From: Dromiciops gliroides
Taxonomy: Eukaryota; Chordata; Mammalia; Microbiotheria; Microbiotheriidae
Assembly: GCF_019393635.1 (NCBI RefSeq)
Contig: NC_057861.1
Coordinates: 194,525,526-194,589,525 of the forward strand
Length of the DNA stretch: 64,000 nt
Direction: 5' to 3'
Shown: positions 45,421 through 56,890 of the stretch, piece after piece
How positions within the stretch are numbered: the stretch's first letter is position 1
How the letters are laid out: every line of letters starts with the position of its first letter
The notes under the pieces: model-generated
The model's input: only the letters and a program-made list of their open reading frames with translations
Told to the model about the DNA's origin: nothing
The model's database searches: none
Translations under genes and position numbers: made by a program

Positions 45421-45690
45421 CACTTGCCTTTGAATAATTTCTTGTCCCCCCGGTTGTGAGACCTCACATAGTTGTTTGTTTTCTTTTTCTTTTTTTCTTC
45501 AGTTTTTTAGTTGCTTGTTTTCTAACGCTGCAATAAATGTATCATATATTTTGCACTGTCCATCTCTTTTTCAGTGTTCTATATCCTTTCTAGCCTGTGA
45601 GCTAAATAGAGGCAAGGGCTATTTCTTATCAAAATTTTATATCCTTACCAGTATTTAGCACTGTGCCCTACATGGAATAGACCTTTAATA
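45421..45690 (+). mobile_element. L2 fragment, 3' part
   Basis: 'cacttgcctttgaataattt', 'ccttaccagtatttagcact', 'gtgccctacatggaatagac' and 'ctttaataat'. Confidence 0.65.
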
Positions 45691-45844
45691 ATCTTCACAA
45701 TGTATTTAAGTAACTTAATTAATTTCAATAAGTTCTTTAAATTGGAAGCCATTTCCATTTGGGTTCAATTATAATTCTCATAATATTAAAGGACTTCTGA
45801 TTGTCCCTCCCACTGAAATGGAGCCAATTTTCTTGAATTAGATG

Positions 45845-46034
45845 GTTTTTTGTTTGTTTGTTTTTTGTTTGTTGTTGTTGTTGTTGTAGTTTTGTGGGGC
45901 AATGAGGGTTAAGTGATTTGCCCAGGGTCACACAGCTAGTGCCAAGTGTCTGAGTGTCTGAGGCCGGATTTGAATTCAGGTCCTCCTGAATCCAGAGCCA
46001 GTCCTTTATCCACTGTGTTACCTAGCTGCCCCCT
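45845..46034 (-). mobile_element. MAR1/WSINE1-type SINE with TTTG/TTG tail
   Basis: The tail is (TTTG)n(TTG)n. The CORE has a short internal duplication of GTGTCTGA. Flanks CTTGAATTAG and CCTGGAATTAG suggest a short target duplication. Confidence 0.9.
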
Positions 46035-46053
46035 GGAATTAGTTCTACCAAAA

Positions 46054-46118
46054 TAAAAAAACAAAACAAAACAAAACAAAAAACCCCCACAACAACAACA
46101 ACAACAACAGCAAAAACA
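46054..46118. repeat. (CAAAA)n(CAA)n simple repeat
   Basis: AAAAC units followed by AAC units, 20 bp after the SINE. Confidence 0.9.
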
Positions 46119-46229
46119 ATTTTAACGTTACTAAGAGAGTACTGACATGGAATATAGACTTTATTTTGTATGTTAAAATGTATTCTTTTAGGATTACAAG
46201 TATGGAAGGGACATTTGACCACTTTTAAT

Positions 46230-47540
46230 ATATAGCCTTCATGTCAGCATAAAGCATGTCAGACAGGCAAGTACTTATGCCATGCTACAACAACTGGTAG
46301 AGCAGAGGAAGAGGGTGGGGATAGGATGGAGGGTACTTCCCAAGTACAGGATGGTGGTCATATGCCAAGATGACATGGGTTTTTTTGGCTACATTTTACA
46401 TCCCACAGAAATCGATGTATTGTTCCAGGAGTCCTAATTTAAATAATATCTGTCCCAGGAGAATACCTCTGGTCCACAGCCACCATCATGATAGAGTTCA
46501 TATGTAGCCTTGTTAACACTCTGTAGCTCTGCTTTCTTCCTACAAGAATTCTAAGTAGCTCCAGGGGGAATCTGGAAGGCCCAAACTGAAAGGTCTGTTT
46601 CTGCTTTTACCTTCTAGTACCTTTCTGGTGTTTAGAATTCCTCAGAGATTATGATACTACACTGCCTCCCTGGAGATGATTCCCTTTCTGAATCTCCCAA
46701 AACTGTCATTTCCCCAAATCTATACTGCCATGGTGAGCATGGAACCTTCAAAGCCCATCCTAGAGGCTGGTCTGACTTAATGGCCACATTAGCACCGTGC
46801 TCTAATATGACTGGCAAAGCCATCCTTCCAGGCCCACAAAATAGGAAGACTCTAGGATTCTCCTGTGATTGTTCACAATTCAGTCTGTTCCTGGTCTTCA
46901 AGGCAAAGCACACACCAGAAAAACATCTCTGTCTTTTCAGGTAAAGTGTCCATTTCTAATTAAAGAAATTTTTAAATAAGTAATTAAGAAGCCAGGTATT
47001 CCTCTGGTGGTTCCTCTCAAAGGATGTAATTTTCCTGGCAAAAGAGAGGAAGGCAAAATAGGGTAAACACAAGTCAAGTGTTTTAAAATCTATAAATATT
47101 TAAAATCTCTAAAAGGGAGAGTAAGGACATGAGTAACTACTTCCCACGAGTCCATGAAAATCCCTTTCATGCAAGAGCTTCATGCTTTGTAACAAAAGCT
47201 GTTCTACAGTATGGATTATCTGAAATACAAATACAGGTAGAGACAGGAAAATATGAAGATTCATAAAGGAAAATTTATTATGACGATTAACCAAGAAACA
47301 ATGGCTTGGGTCCTCAAGTAATTAAGTGATACCCTAAAGGTATGAATGAATTGATGCACTGACATAAGAACCATTTTATTCCAAATGTTCCCATATAATT
47401 AGTTGAAATAAAAATCATACTGGAGTTATGACATCACTGACCACACCATACCCCCCAAATTTTATTTATTAATACCTATTGGATCAATGATGCATAAGAT
47501 AACCTTATCTCAATTATCTCAATATTAACCACATTTTTTT
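46230..47540. other. Repeat-poor unique stretch with overlapping open frames
   Basis: No repeat recognised. A 97-codon plus frame (46651-46944) and a 93-codon minus frame (46632-46913) overlap. Neither shows a domain, and opposite-strand openness points to base composition rather than coding. Confidence 0.35.
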
Positions 47541-47564
47541 AGTAACCACATTTTAAATTTATTG

Positions 47565-47830
47565 TTAAAGCTGTAGTAGAGTGGGGAAAAGCACTAGATT
47601 TGGAGTAACAGGGCTTGGTATGAAATCTCAGGCCATTTTATAGTGCGTACTTTTGGGCAAATCACTTATCCTCTAGGTATATGTTTCCCAATCTATAAAA
47701 TTGGGATGTTGATATATGTACTATCTATGGTACATAGAGGTACTTTTGAAAGGATCAAATTAGATAATAGATTCATTGTTCTGTATAAATGGTGGTTTGT
47801 ATTATTCTGTAAAGTGGCTAACAATGTAGC
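47565..47830 (+). mobile_element. MIR SINE
   Basis: 'agcactagatttggagtaac', 'gtgcgtacttttgggcaaat', 'cacttatcctctaggtatat' and 'aaaggatcaaattagataat'. Confidence 0.6.
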
Positions 47831-47879
47831 CAAATTATTGTTCTCATCTACATAGCTTATTATACCACTATAGAAGGAA

Positions 47880-48280
47880 GCTTCTCAATTTCTGTCCCTA
47901 CTCATGATTGTTTCTGCTTTTTAGATGAATTTTACCTACTTTTGATCTCACTTATTTCTTTGATTTCTTTGTCTTCAGTATTTTTCTTCTTTCTTCATTC
48001 TCCTACCTCCAGCACACCACAAGATTCCTTCCTCAGAGACCCTTAACACTCAGGAGAGCTGATCTATTCTCATGGCTTCAATAATAATATCTCTGCTGAT
48101 AACTCCTGAATCACTATCTCCCCTCTTATTTCTCCAGAGATCCTCATAAGAATCAAGAATTCAAAATTAAACTTCACAAGTCATTAAGTCCAGCTTTCAC
48201 CTGGACAAAAATACAGTGGACAACATCTCCACTTCAAGACCTTTAGTGAGAGAGAATCCATTGCTTCCCAAGACGATCCA
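47880..48280. other. Unassigned, pyrimidine-biased
   Basis: No clear element. 'aacttcacaagtcattaagtc' with 'cagctttcacctgg' may be a MIR-type scrap. Confidence 0.35.
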
Positions 48281-48286
48281 TTCTTT

Positions 48287-48503
48287 ATTGTCATTGTTCA
48301 ACCATTTTTCAGATGTGTCCAACTCCTTGTGACCCCATTTGGGGTTTTCTTGGCAAAAATATTGGAATGATTTGTCACTTCCTTCTCTAGCTCATTTTAT
48401 AGATGAGGAAACTAAGGCAAACAGAGCTAAATGACTTGTCCAGGTTCACACAGCTAGTAAGTGTCAGACTTGGTTCTCTATTCATTGTGCCATCTATCTG
48501 CAG
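48287..48503 (-). mobile_element. Long CORE-SINE with RTE-type tail
   Basis: Plus strand: GTGTCCAACTCCTTGTGACC (antisense RTE-like end), 'ggggttttcttggcaaaaat', 'gatgaggaaactaaggcaaa', CORE and 'atgccatctatctgcagctc'-like end. The 5' half is shortened relative to 650-903. Confidence 0.75.
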
Positions 48504-48639
48504 CTCTACTTAGTTTTAACTCCTTGAGACAAGATGGCCCTCCCAGTATAAACTGATTACTTCTAATTTCATCACCATCTTGGGATATTCAACACCTTCC
48601 CACCTTGCTCAGCCTCCTTTCCCCTCTGATTGGAGAATT

Positions 48640-48802
48640 GGAGGGTGGAGCCCCTTCCTAGGGGCTATCCTCTGGCACCCCCTTTTTCCAAATTTCTTTT
48701 GTGTGTTGTCTTCCCCTATTACATTATAAATTCATTGAGGACAGGGACTATATTTCTTTTTCTTATTTGTATTACTAACGTTTAGCACAGTGCCTGGCAC
48801 AT
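48640..48802 (+). mobile_element. L2 3' end, left part
   Basis: 'aaattcattgaggacaggga', 'ctatatttctttttcttatt' and 'gtttagcacagtgcctggca'. It is interrupted by the element at 48803-48991 and resumes at 49001. Confidence 0.7.
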
Positions 48803-48991
48803 TGTTGTTGCTGTTGTTGTTTGTCCTTCCTTCTTCAAGAGGATCAATGATATCAAGAGGGTAATGTCTTGATTCATGAATGAATTGGTTTTAAGTGAGG
48901 CAAAGTTGTGCAAAGTCAAAAGCCTCACTCTGTCCTCCAGAATCATCAGAAGACAATGGTAAGACATAAGTCAAGACTACTGGCAATGGCC
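48803..48991 (-). mobile_element. GAGGACAAACAACA-tailed SINE inside an L2 end
   Basis: Minus-strand body as at 12690-12875, with an (AAC)n tail (plus TTGTTGTTGCTGTTGTTG). CAGTGCCTGGCACAT (48788-48802) and CAATGTCTGTCACAT (48992-49006) form an aged target duplication in the L2 terminus. Confidence 0.75.
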
Positions 48992-49000
48992 CAATGTCTG

Positions 49001-49045
49001 TCACATAGTAGGTGCTTAATAAATATTTATTGAATTGAATTGAAA
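49001..49045 (+). mobile_element. L2 3' end, right part
   Basis: 'tcacatagtaggtgcttaat' and AAATATTTATTGAATTG complete the L2 terminus. Confidence 0.7.
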
Positions 49046-49160
49046 ATGAAGACTGAGTACAACCTGGATTCAAGTTCCACCTAACAATAAACTGGCTATT
49101 TGACCTTGGACAAAGGGTCACACTTTACTCCCCATTGCCCCAAGATAACTTTCAGCCCAT
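49046..49160 (+). mobile_element. MIR fragment
   Basis: 'aacctggattcaagttccac' and 'ctggctatttgaccttggac'. Confidence 0.5.
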
Positions 49161-49226
49161 AAATCATAGACCAATTGAAAATCTGCTTTGATAGAGGGGA
49201 TTTCCTCATTGGAGATACCTTATACT

Positions 49227-49372
49227 CCGGCTTCTTAAACTGTGGGTCATGATCCCATATGGGGTAGCATAACTGAATGTGGTGGTAGTGAAAAATTTGG
49301 CAACAGTAAACAGTTATGTATACCTATTTTATATACCTATATACCTGGGGTCATTGGGTAAAAAAGGGCTAG
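49227..49372 (-). mobile_element. hAT-like miniature element, relative of 16871-17046
   Basis: Shares with the 16.9-kb copy, in reverse orientation, the CTTCTTAAA end, the GGGTCATGATCCC region, 'aactgaatgtggtggt', 'aaaaatttggcaacag', 'tatacctattttatatacc' and 'ggggtcattgggt'. The second terminus is degraded. Confidence 0.7.
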
Positions 49373-49490
49373 GGAGTGGGAAAAGTTTAAGCCCTGCCCT
49401 ATGCCAATTACATCACAAATCCAGTAAATGATAAACAATAAAACTAATCTTATCTCCCCAAACTTCCCCTGATGATTTCTAATGTATTTT

Positions 49491-49650
49491 GTTTTTTGGT
49501 TTTTGGGTTTTTTTGCAGGCAATGGGGGGTTAAGTGACTTGCCCAGGGTCACACAGCTAGTAAGTGTCAAGTGTCTGAGGCTGGATTTGAACTCAGGTAC
49601 TCCTGAATCCAGGGCCGGTGCTTTAACCACTGCACCATCTAGCTGCCCCC
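49491..49650 (-). mobile_element. MAR1/WSINE1-type SINE
   Basis: Perfect 13-bp direct repeat TCTAATGTATTTT (49478-49490 and 49651-49663). Confidence 0.95.
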
Positions 49651-49663
49651 TCTAATGTATTTT

Positions 49664-50370
49664 AAAGCTAAGGTCATTCCCTCTGTCTCCTGTTATTGAA
49701 AATGTAGAACTTTCTCTGAGTCCAGGCTTTCTATGCTTTTTCTCATTTTCATATTAGCCATGAAACCCTGTTGATTCTTCATTTGAAATGTTTGTTGGAT
49801 TAATTCACTCTACTTTATTTCCACTATACCACCCTAGACCAGCATTTCATCACCTTATGCCCAGATTACATAAAGTAACTTCTTAAAAATAAATTCTGTC
49901 CCTAGGAACAAGTTCCTCCAAATCTACCCTATAGACTACTACTGTCAGGTATAATCTTCACAAAATCACCACATTCATCAAGAAATCTATGTTCAACAAC
50001 CTATTTCCCTCCCTCTTGTACAACAGGAAATCTGAACTCCTGAGCCTGTTAACCAAGGTATTAACCCACTTTATGAAACCTTGTCTGTCTCACACTCCTC
50101 AACTATTGGGTATTTTGTTTTGTTTTCTTCACACTGGGTCTTTGTTCATACTAATCTTTCACCAGGAATGTCTCATGCTTATGCTGGTATAACTCCTCCC
50201 TCCTATATCTGAAATCCTATAGCCTATTTTGCATATATTTAAGCACTTGACAATACAGCGTCATTATATAGAATTCTATTTTATTTTCTAATCATTTCAT
50301 TTCATATTTGATATATCTTTACCACATACTCAATATGCCAAGGGCTATTGTTATTTCCTCAAGGGTAGGA
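49664..50370 (+). mobile_element. L2-like fragment(s)
   Basis: 'catttcatcaccttatgccc', 'gtctgtctcacactcctcaa', 'tactaatctttcaccaggaa', 'tgtctcatgc' and 'aagggctattgttatttcct' resemble L2 in order. Diverged. Confidence 0.5.
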
Positions 50371-50379
50371 TCACATTTT

Positions 50380-53300
50380 ATACATTTGTGCCAATTCCTT
50401 TACACATAAATATGGAATTTCAAAGGTGCCTTATAATGATTATGGCAAATAACAAAGAATAAGTAACATGAATTATGTTGATAGAATTAGAAAAAAAAAT
50501 GTAAAAAAAATGCTGTTGAGTTATAGCAATATCACATGATAGGTACCAAGTACTGGAACTAATACCAATCAAATTTCTATTGACTCTCTTTTTAAAAATC
50601 AATTCAAAGTTGAACTTTTTAAAAAGTCCTCAGAAACTATAAAGCAAAATGGCTCATATTGAAGGCCCAGAAAAGAATCGAAAGAAAGTCATTTAAAAAA
50701 AATAAACTACTTAGCTTTCAACCTAAACCCCCAGTGGTCTGAATGTCTCTTGAGTAACAATTTAAAACAAAATACTGTATTGATGCGTGGGTTAACATTG
50801 ATAGTATTTTTCTATTTTACCTTCCAAAACTGTTAAGTTTTAAGGGGGAAAAATTCATTGGTGATTTAATAAAAAGTGCCAAAGTACAAAATTTTGATGA
50901 ATATCCCTTGTAATATAAGGAATAAATTTCAAGGACACATTCACTACAAGATTTTCTTAAAAAAAAATTGTTCTATTATTCTTATCTAACTCAACTCTGA
51001 ATTTTCTTCAGCAAGAGAATTCAAGTAGACCAAAGTTTTCAGTCTTGTCCCTTCCTACACACTTATGTTTTAGTCTCCTTTCTTGAGACTCCAAGGAGTA
51101 TCAGTGTGACAAACTTTGGAGGCTTGTGAAGCTTTGATATATTGATATACAGCAAAGCAAATGGTCACCAGTAGGTCCCTACCTGTGACTGGAAGAAATG
51201 ATCTTATTCCCCCTTCTTTAGCCTCACTCTTGACCAAGGTTATTCCCTTTATCATGTGCAGATTTTATTGAGTGATGCCAAGTGAGATGAATAGAAGCAA
51301 ATAATGACAGTGCTGCAGTGATGAAATGAGAGACAGAGGTCGTCTAGGTTTTATACTGAACAAATTGAGTCACATCCACTCCTCATCCATTATTTAGGGG
51401 TGATTGGGCAGGCTTGGCTTCTATAGATTTGATAATCATTCAGATGTCCATATTTAATATGTAACATAAATTTCTCATTTGGATGTCGATGGCTTGTCAC
51501 TGCAGAACAACAATGCATAAAAGGAGCTATAATGTATGGATTCTCAGAAATATTTGACATAAATAAATATGTAAAAGGGAGATAATAAAATCTGCTTCTG
51601 TCTGCCTGCCAGCTAGCCTTCATGTCAGACTGGACAGCCCCATCTAATACTGTGATTTTATGCAGCTGTATCCTATGAATATTGGCCTGCACACTGGAGA
51701 TTAAAGCACAGCAGATGTTTCTCTGCAGGCTAACAAATATATCACCCCTGATAACGAATGACAAATGTTGTTCCATATTGTGTCAGACAAAACCAGGGCT
51801 CTTGTAAAACAAGTGTTACAGCTGGAATAGGATATTTTAACACAGTTACCTAAGGAGTAGACAAACAGACAGCCGCTTGCCTAAAAGGTAGCTGAATGCC
51901 AAACTGTAGTCCTCAAGTCATCCCTAGCCCCAGCAGTGCAGAGGAGGAGCTCAAGAAAGAGCTTGTAATTAAGAGCAAGGCATCTGCAAGAAGTCATCTC
52001 AATTTTCCTAGGATCTCACATGTGAGTTTGCAGTTTCCCATCATCCACCAATGCTGTCCCTTCCATTAGACCTGGGTAGAATAGACAGAAAATATGGTGA
52101 GGCTGCTGGGGAGGAGGAAAGATGCGAAGACAGGGACTAATATATGATCAGAATTGCTAATCATTGTATCTCTTCTGACAACCTTGATGGCAGCCTTGCT
52201 AGATTGACAACGGACTCCTAGTTAAATGTCATTTGAACCAGATGAAACAAAATATACAGCTCTTGTTTGTTTTAGGAAATATTGTATAAGCTTTAGTGAA
52301 TTGTGTGGTTACTTCTTGTTTTATTTGGGTCATTTTCTTCAAACACAGGTTAGTGATATGGTAATGTCATGTCCTCTACAGCAGGCTTTGGCCGAGGTGA
52401 GCTAATATTAATTTGTCCCTCTTTGCCCATTTGTTTAATAATCCAGGGCCTCTTTCCTTCTCCCAAAAATAAATTCTGTTCTTTAACCTTCACAGAAGAC
52501 AGGGTACCAAACCACTCCGCAGTAATGCAGATTGACATTACGTTTTTATTCTTAGCTCTTAAGGATCATAGCTGCTTAGGACAAGTTAGAGATGGGCAAT
52601 AGGCATATGAAATGTTACTGTCTACCTCTAGCTTTTGAACTGTCCACTGAGTAAGTAAATAAAGCTTTTGCTGCCAGGAACAACATAGCAACTTTCAGGC
52701 ACTTTCCCACTTGTTAATGAACTTTCCAAACCCTACTCCCTAACCAAGACTTTGCTTTCCAGTTAACGGTGTTTTCCCCAAGCAATTTTATACAATGAGA
52801 CGGTAACAGTTGTTTGTCTGATAAAGCACGTACTATTTAGAACACAGATGTTTGATTATTATTTATTTCACTCCAAAGCCCACTAATTCAGTCCCAAATG
52901 ATCTTTTCCCCCCTTTTGCTTAAATTTAATCGGGAATGTATGTTGTTGGTAAGTGACAGATAGTTTAATTATTAATAGGACCCTGCCATGCAATACACCA
53001 TAGATTTAAAGTCATCCGGGGCCAAACCTCTATCACTTCTCTCGTTCCTTATGCTATTGGGATTCTTTGATGAATACAAAGATAATTATAAAACTCATTA
53101 CAAATATGCATGTATTATGTCCTTTTCTCAACATTTGTGCTTGCCTATGATTTTATAAAGAACCATTCAAATTATCAAATAGAGACAGATCAAGTAGATC
53201 TTTAGCATGACTTCCTTCATGGTATAGTCTACTATATTTGCACTAAATATATCCATTATTGGGGGAAATGGAGAACATGATTAAAGTGATTCCCCAATAC

Positions 53301-53880
53301 TAAAAAAAAAGGAGAGAAAAAAGAATGTTCCCTATTATCTGTGTTGTGCCTCACCATTGGGGACTGAATTTATGCAAAAGGGGGAAAGTAAAGATGTCAA
53401 GAACATTGTGGAAGAGAATCCAGAATCCAAAATCAGTCAACTGACTTGTAGTCAGTAGTTTGTTCAACCAGAGTCCATGAATAATAAGAAAAAATCCACA
53501 ATTTTGATCCCTTTGGAAGTTAGTTACCTTGTTTTTTCCATGACCTGAACTACAGCAAGAAAAGGAAAGAGCAAGAGAGTCTTTAAAAGACAGTTTAATC
53601 TCATTGCAATTACTAGAACACCATTAATACACCTAATGGGTGTGCCATTATGAGTGTGTTATTTTAATACATGAAGGAGATCACATTTGACTTAAAGTCA
53701 ACTATGAAAAACAATTCAAGGATACAGATGTGATGGTATTTTAGTGTTTAGTGTTTTAGTGCTCAAAAATAATTTGATCAAATCCTTCAAACAAATCAAG
53801 ACCCTTTGGCAATTTCTATTGCTTCTCAATTACATTCTGAGAAAGTTAGGAGTTTCTTCTAGAAATGCCTTCTTGAGCTG
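50380..53880. other. Longest repeat-free block, candidate conserved regulatory region
   Basis: About 3.5 kb with no SINE, LINE, DNA element or microsatellite, the longest such run here. The best-looking part is 51260-52610. It contains a 128-codon minus-strand frame (51390-51776) without recognisable domain, signal or homologue. Many short palindromic and homeodomain-like AT motifs (TAATTA, ATTTGCAT-like, TTATTTAT) occur, as in developmental enhancers, but such motifs are frequent by chance. No coding exon is supported. Confidence 0.45.
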
Positions 53881-53915
53881 AAAAAAAGTCCAACAGACTT
53901 TTAATAATATATACT

Positions 53916-54089
53916 GGGGGGGGCGCAGCTAGGTGGTACAATGGTTAAGGCACTGGCACTGGATTCAGGAGGACCTGAGTTCAAATCTGGCCTCAGATAC
54001 TCGACACTTACTAGGTGTGTGACCATGGGCAAGTCACTTAACTCTCATTGCCTAAGCCCCCCCTTCTCTGCCCCCCGCCAAAAAAAAAC
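53916..54089 (+). mobile_element. MAR1/WSINE1-type SINE with C-rich tail
   Basis: Direct repeats TAATAATATATACTG (left) and CAATAATATATACTG (right). The tail is unusual: CCCCCCCTTCTCTGCCCCCC precedes the A-run. Confidence 0.92.
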
Positions 54090-54179
54090 CCATCAATAAT
54101 ATATACTGTGCTTAAAACTGAACATTTCTAGCAAGTGCAAATACGTTGCTTTAAGAAGACCACTGTATGGAGGGAGAGT

Positions 54180-54385
54180 ACCTAACAATGGGAGTGTGGC
54201 AATAGTAGATAGAGTGAAAAAACCTGATTTCAAATGCTAAATTTTCTACTGACTACTTGTATGATCTTGGGAAAGTCCCTTCACTTCTTTGGGCATCAGC
54301 TTCTCTATCGTGAAAATGAGAGGGTTGAAATAGATGACCTCTGTCTCTTTCTAGGTTTGACATTCTATGAGCCTCTGAAACTGTC
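54180..54385 (+). mobile_element. MIR SINE
   Basis: 'gattacttgtatgatcttgg'-like core, 'tcagcttctctatcgtgaaa', 'gaaatagatgacctctgtct' and 'tttgacattctatgag'. Confidence 0.65.
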
Positions 54386-54529
54386 CAAAAATAAAAGACC
54401 ATTCAAGGAGTGAGGAGTGTGGTAATTTCCACATTTTAGAGGTTATTCATTGACAGACTGGGTAGTCATTAGTCTGGGTTGACATAGAAGAGGTTCAAGA
54501 ACATCATAATAACTCGGTTATTTGGTACT

Positions 54530-54700
54530 TTTAATTTGTGAGTTATCTATAGTAAATCTATTATCTCTATTGCCTCAGATGAGGAAACTGAGTCTTCAAA
54601 TAGTTAAATAAATTGCCCTTGATGACAGAAAGTGTCAAAGCAAGGATATAAACAGGTCCAGAATTTGGATTAGATAGTTAATTATCTATTATTATCTATT
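54530..54700 (-). mobile_element. MIR SINE fragment (minus strand)
   Basis: 'tgcctcagatgaggaaactg', 'aataaattgcccttgatgac' and 'aagtgtcaaagcaaggatat'. Confidence 0.55.
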
Positions 54701-54959
54701 ATCATAAAATGGGTAATAACTCTCAAGTTTATTGATAATGATAAGGCATACACACAAAAGCTTTTGTTTTATCTATAAAGCATCAATATTTTATTATGCT
54801 TTTGAGATATTTTTGGATTTGGTTTATTGAAAACAATAATAGGCATAGCTTTCATGGTGGAGGGAGGGTAGTGAGTCTGTGATTTCATTATTATGGAAGC
54901 TCCAGCTCTGGAAATTTCTATCAACAATTCAGTTTAATAATCTATCTTTAATTGTTAGC

Positions 54960-55075
54960 AGGTTGTCAGGGGCTCACATGGCCAAAAAGTGTCAGAGCAT
55001 GGACTTGTACCCAAATTTGTCTGACTCCAAGGGCAGTACACTCTCCAACATATGATACCAGTCCTCCAGACTTTA
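54960..55075 (-). mobile_element. MIR/SINE scrap (minus strand)
   Basis: 'ggctcacatggccaaaaagt', 'gtcagagcatggacttgtac' and 'tctgactccaagggcagtac'. Confidence 0.45.
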
Positions 55076-55149
55076 TTTATATAAGTCTTGAGCAGCAGTG
55101 ATTGTACAGGTACCTAGAGAACTGTGGCTGTCCGCTCTTGCCATTCTTC

Positions 55150-55402
55150 ATTCTTGAACTCAGGTCCTCCCAACTTCAGGGCTGTGTGACCCTGGGCAAA
55201 TCACTTAACCTCACTTTCCTTAAACATCCGAGACTATTTCCAGGCATGCTGATATGTATCTTCCCACTTGACCCAAATGGCTTTGGAAAAGGGAGTGAAG
55301 TTGACCTTGTGCAGCCCTCCTTCACTTAAATCCAACTCACTGAAAGTCATGACATCACCCTGACATCATGGTCCTCTTTGGGAACAAAGGACAAACAACA
55401 AC
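55150..55402 (+). mobile_element. Chimeric SINE with GAGGACAAACAACA-type tail
   Basis: A shortened CORE head (GAACTCAGGTCCTCC joined to CTGTGTGACCCTGGGCAAAT, CORE centre deleted) leads to 'ccttcacttaaatccaactc', 'gtcatgacatcaccctgaca' and 'gggaacaaaggacaaacaac'. Same family as 12530-12875. Confidence 0.7.
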
Positions 55403-55579
55403 AAGGCGGGCTTTTGTGTTTATGGAAAGAGCTTTGTGATTTTCCTAAGGGAATCCCAAAGCATATAATGATAACAGATATAAAATACATAACAAGAAAT
55501 CATGAATCTTTAGACATATATTATATATGCATATTTATCTACTTTAGTTGAACTGGATAAGCTCATCTCTCTTAATCAT

Positions 55580-55965
55580 ATCACTAGACTGCTAATTCAG
55601 GCCTTGCCCTATGCCATCTCCTTCAGCCTCCTCTCCCCTCTTATTGGAGGGCTGAAGGGTGGAATACAAACATACTCCCAATACTTTCCTTTATGGAAGG
55701 TGGAAGCTGTACTTTTTGGTCCACTCTCTTCTTTGTATGCTGCTTTGTATGGGTTCAACTCCACAGAACAAAGTGCCCCCTGGTATCCTCTTCCCTCCTC
55801 TGCTTTCTTTACTCCATTTGTGTGTTTTCTCTCCCAATTAAATTGTAATTTTTTGAGGATAGGGACCATTTTCCTTTTTATTAATTATATCCCTAGCCCT
55901 TAGCACAGGACCTGTCACATAGTAGGCACTTAATAACTGTTTATTGGATTGAATTGGATAAAATA
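55580..55965 (+). mobile_element. L2 3' end
   Basis: 'taaattgtaattttttgagg', 'atagggaccattttcctttt', 'tagcacaggacctgtcacat' and 'agtaggcacttaataactgt'. Overlapping frames on both strands at 55604-55903 are incidental. Confidence 0.7.
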
Positions 55966-56199
55966 ATAGATCTTTATGGGAAGTCATGAACAAGAATTCC
56001 AGAATGGTCAAGTGTAGATCATCTGCAGTCTGGATTATAGGACACTCCAAAGTGATGAGATCACAGATGCACTGAAGGATTTGAGTATTCATTAATGTAA
56101 AAACTTCTGCTGTGTGATTCCTCCATGTTTTGTGAGGTTCTAGGATCAAATAATTATAATTTTCCAGGATTGTTTTCAAATGACAGACATAGAGTTCAT
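55966..56199. other. Unassigned
   Basis: Nothing recognised. Confidence 0.4.
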
Positions 56200-56215
56200 C
56201 ACTGGCCCATTATTA

Positions 56216-56365
56216 TTATTTTTTTTTTTTGCGGGGCAATGGGGGTTAAGTGACTTGCCCAGGGTCACACAGCTGGTAAGTGTCAAATGTCTGAGGTCGG
56301 ATTTGAACTCAGGTACTCCTGAATCCAGGGCTGGTGCTTTATCCACTGCGCCACCTAGCCGCCCC
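56216..56365 (-). mobile_element. MAR1/WSINE1-type SINE
   Basis: Perfect 16-bp direct repeat CACTGGCCCATTATTA (56200-56215 and 56366-56381). Confidence 0.96.
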
Positions 56366-56799
56366 CACTGGCCCATTATTAACATTATTGGTGACTTTAT
56401 AGGGCCTACCAGATAGAGTACACTTCTATTCTTGCCTTGAAGACCCTAGCAAGACTTCCTTCCATAATGAAGAACTGATGTAGGAATTTAGCAAGCAAAA
56501 GCATATATATAAAACAATTATTTATATTAATAGAATTGAAACATCTAATATGTCAATATGTAAAAGTATCTCCTATCAAAAGAGATATAAGAAGGATAAT
56601 GGATAATCCAGAGATAGTTGCCTGAATTATAGGTAGATCACCCAGTTCCTATATACCTGTTATAACAAAACCCTGAAGTCCACACCAGATTGAATAGTGA
56701 TCAATAAATTAAATGAAAAACATGCCCCAGCCAAAGGTGCTGTGAAGTTCTAAGTGCCAAAGAAGTCCAGTGATGATAAGGATGATGGTGGTGATGGCT

Positions 56800-56890
56800 A
56801 ACATTTATATATGACATATATGTGTGTAGTGTGTATGTGTATATATGCATGTATACATATGCATACATATATACATTATACATATTTATA
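56800..56890. repeat. TATG/CATA-rich microsatellite
   Basis: Alternating purine-pyrimidine stretch (tatatgtgtgtagtgtgtat, atatgcatgtatacatatgc). Confidence 0.8.
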
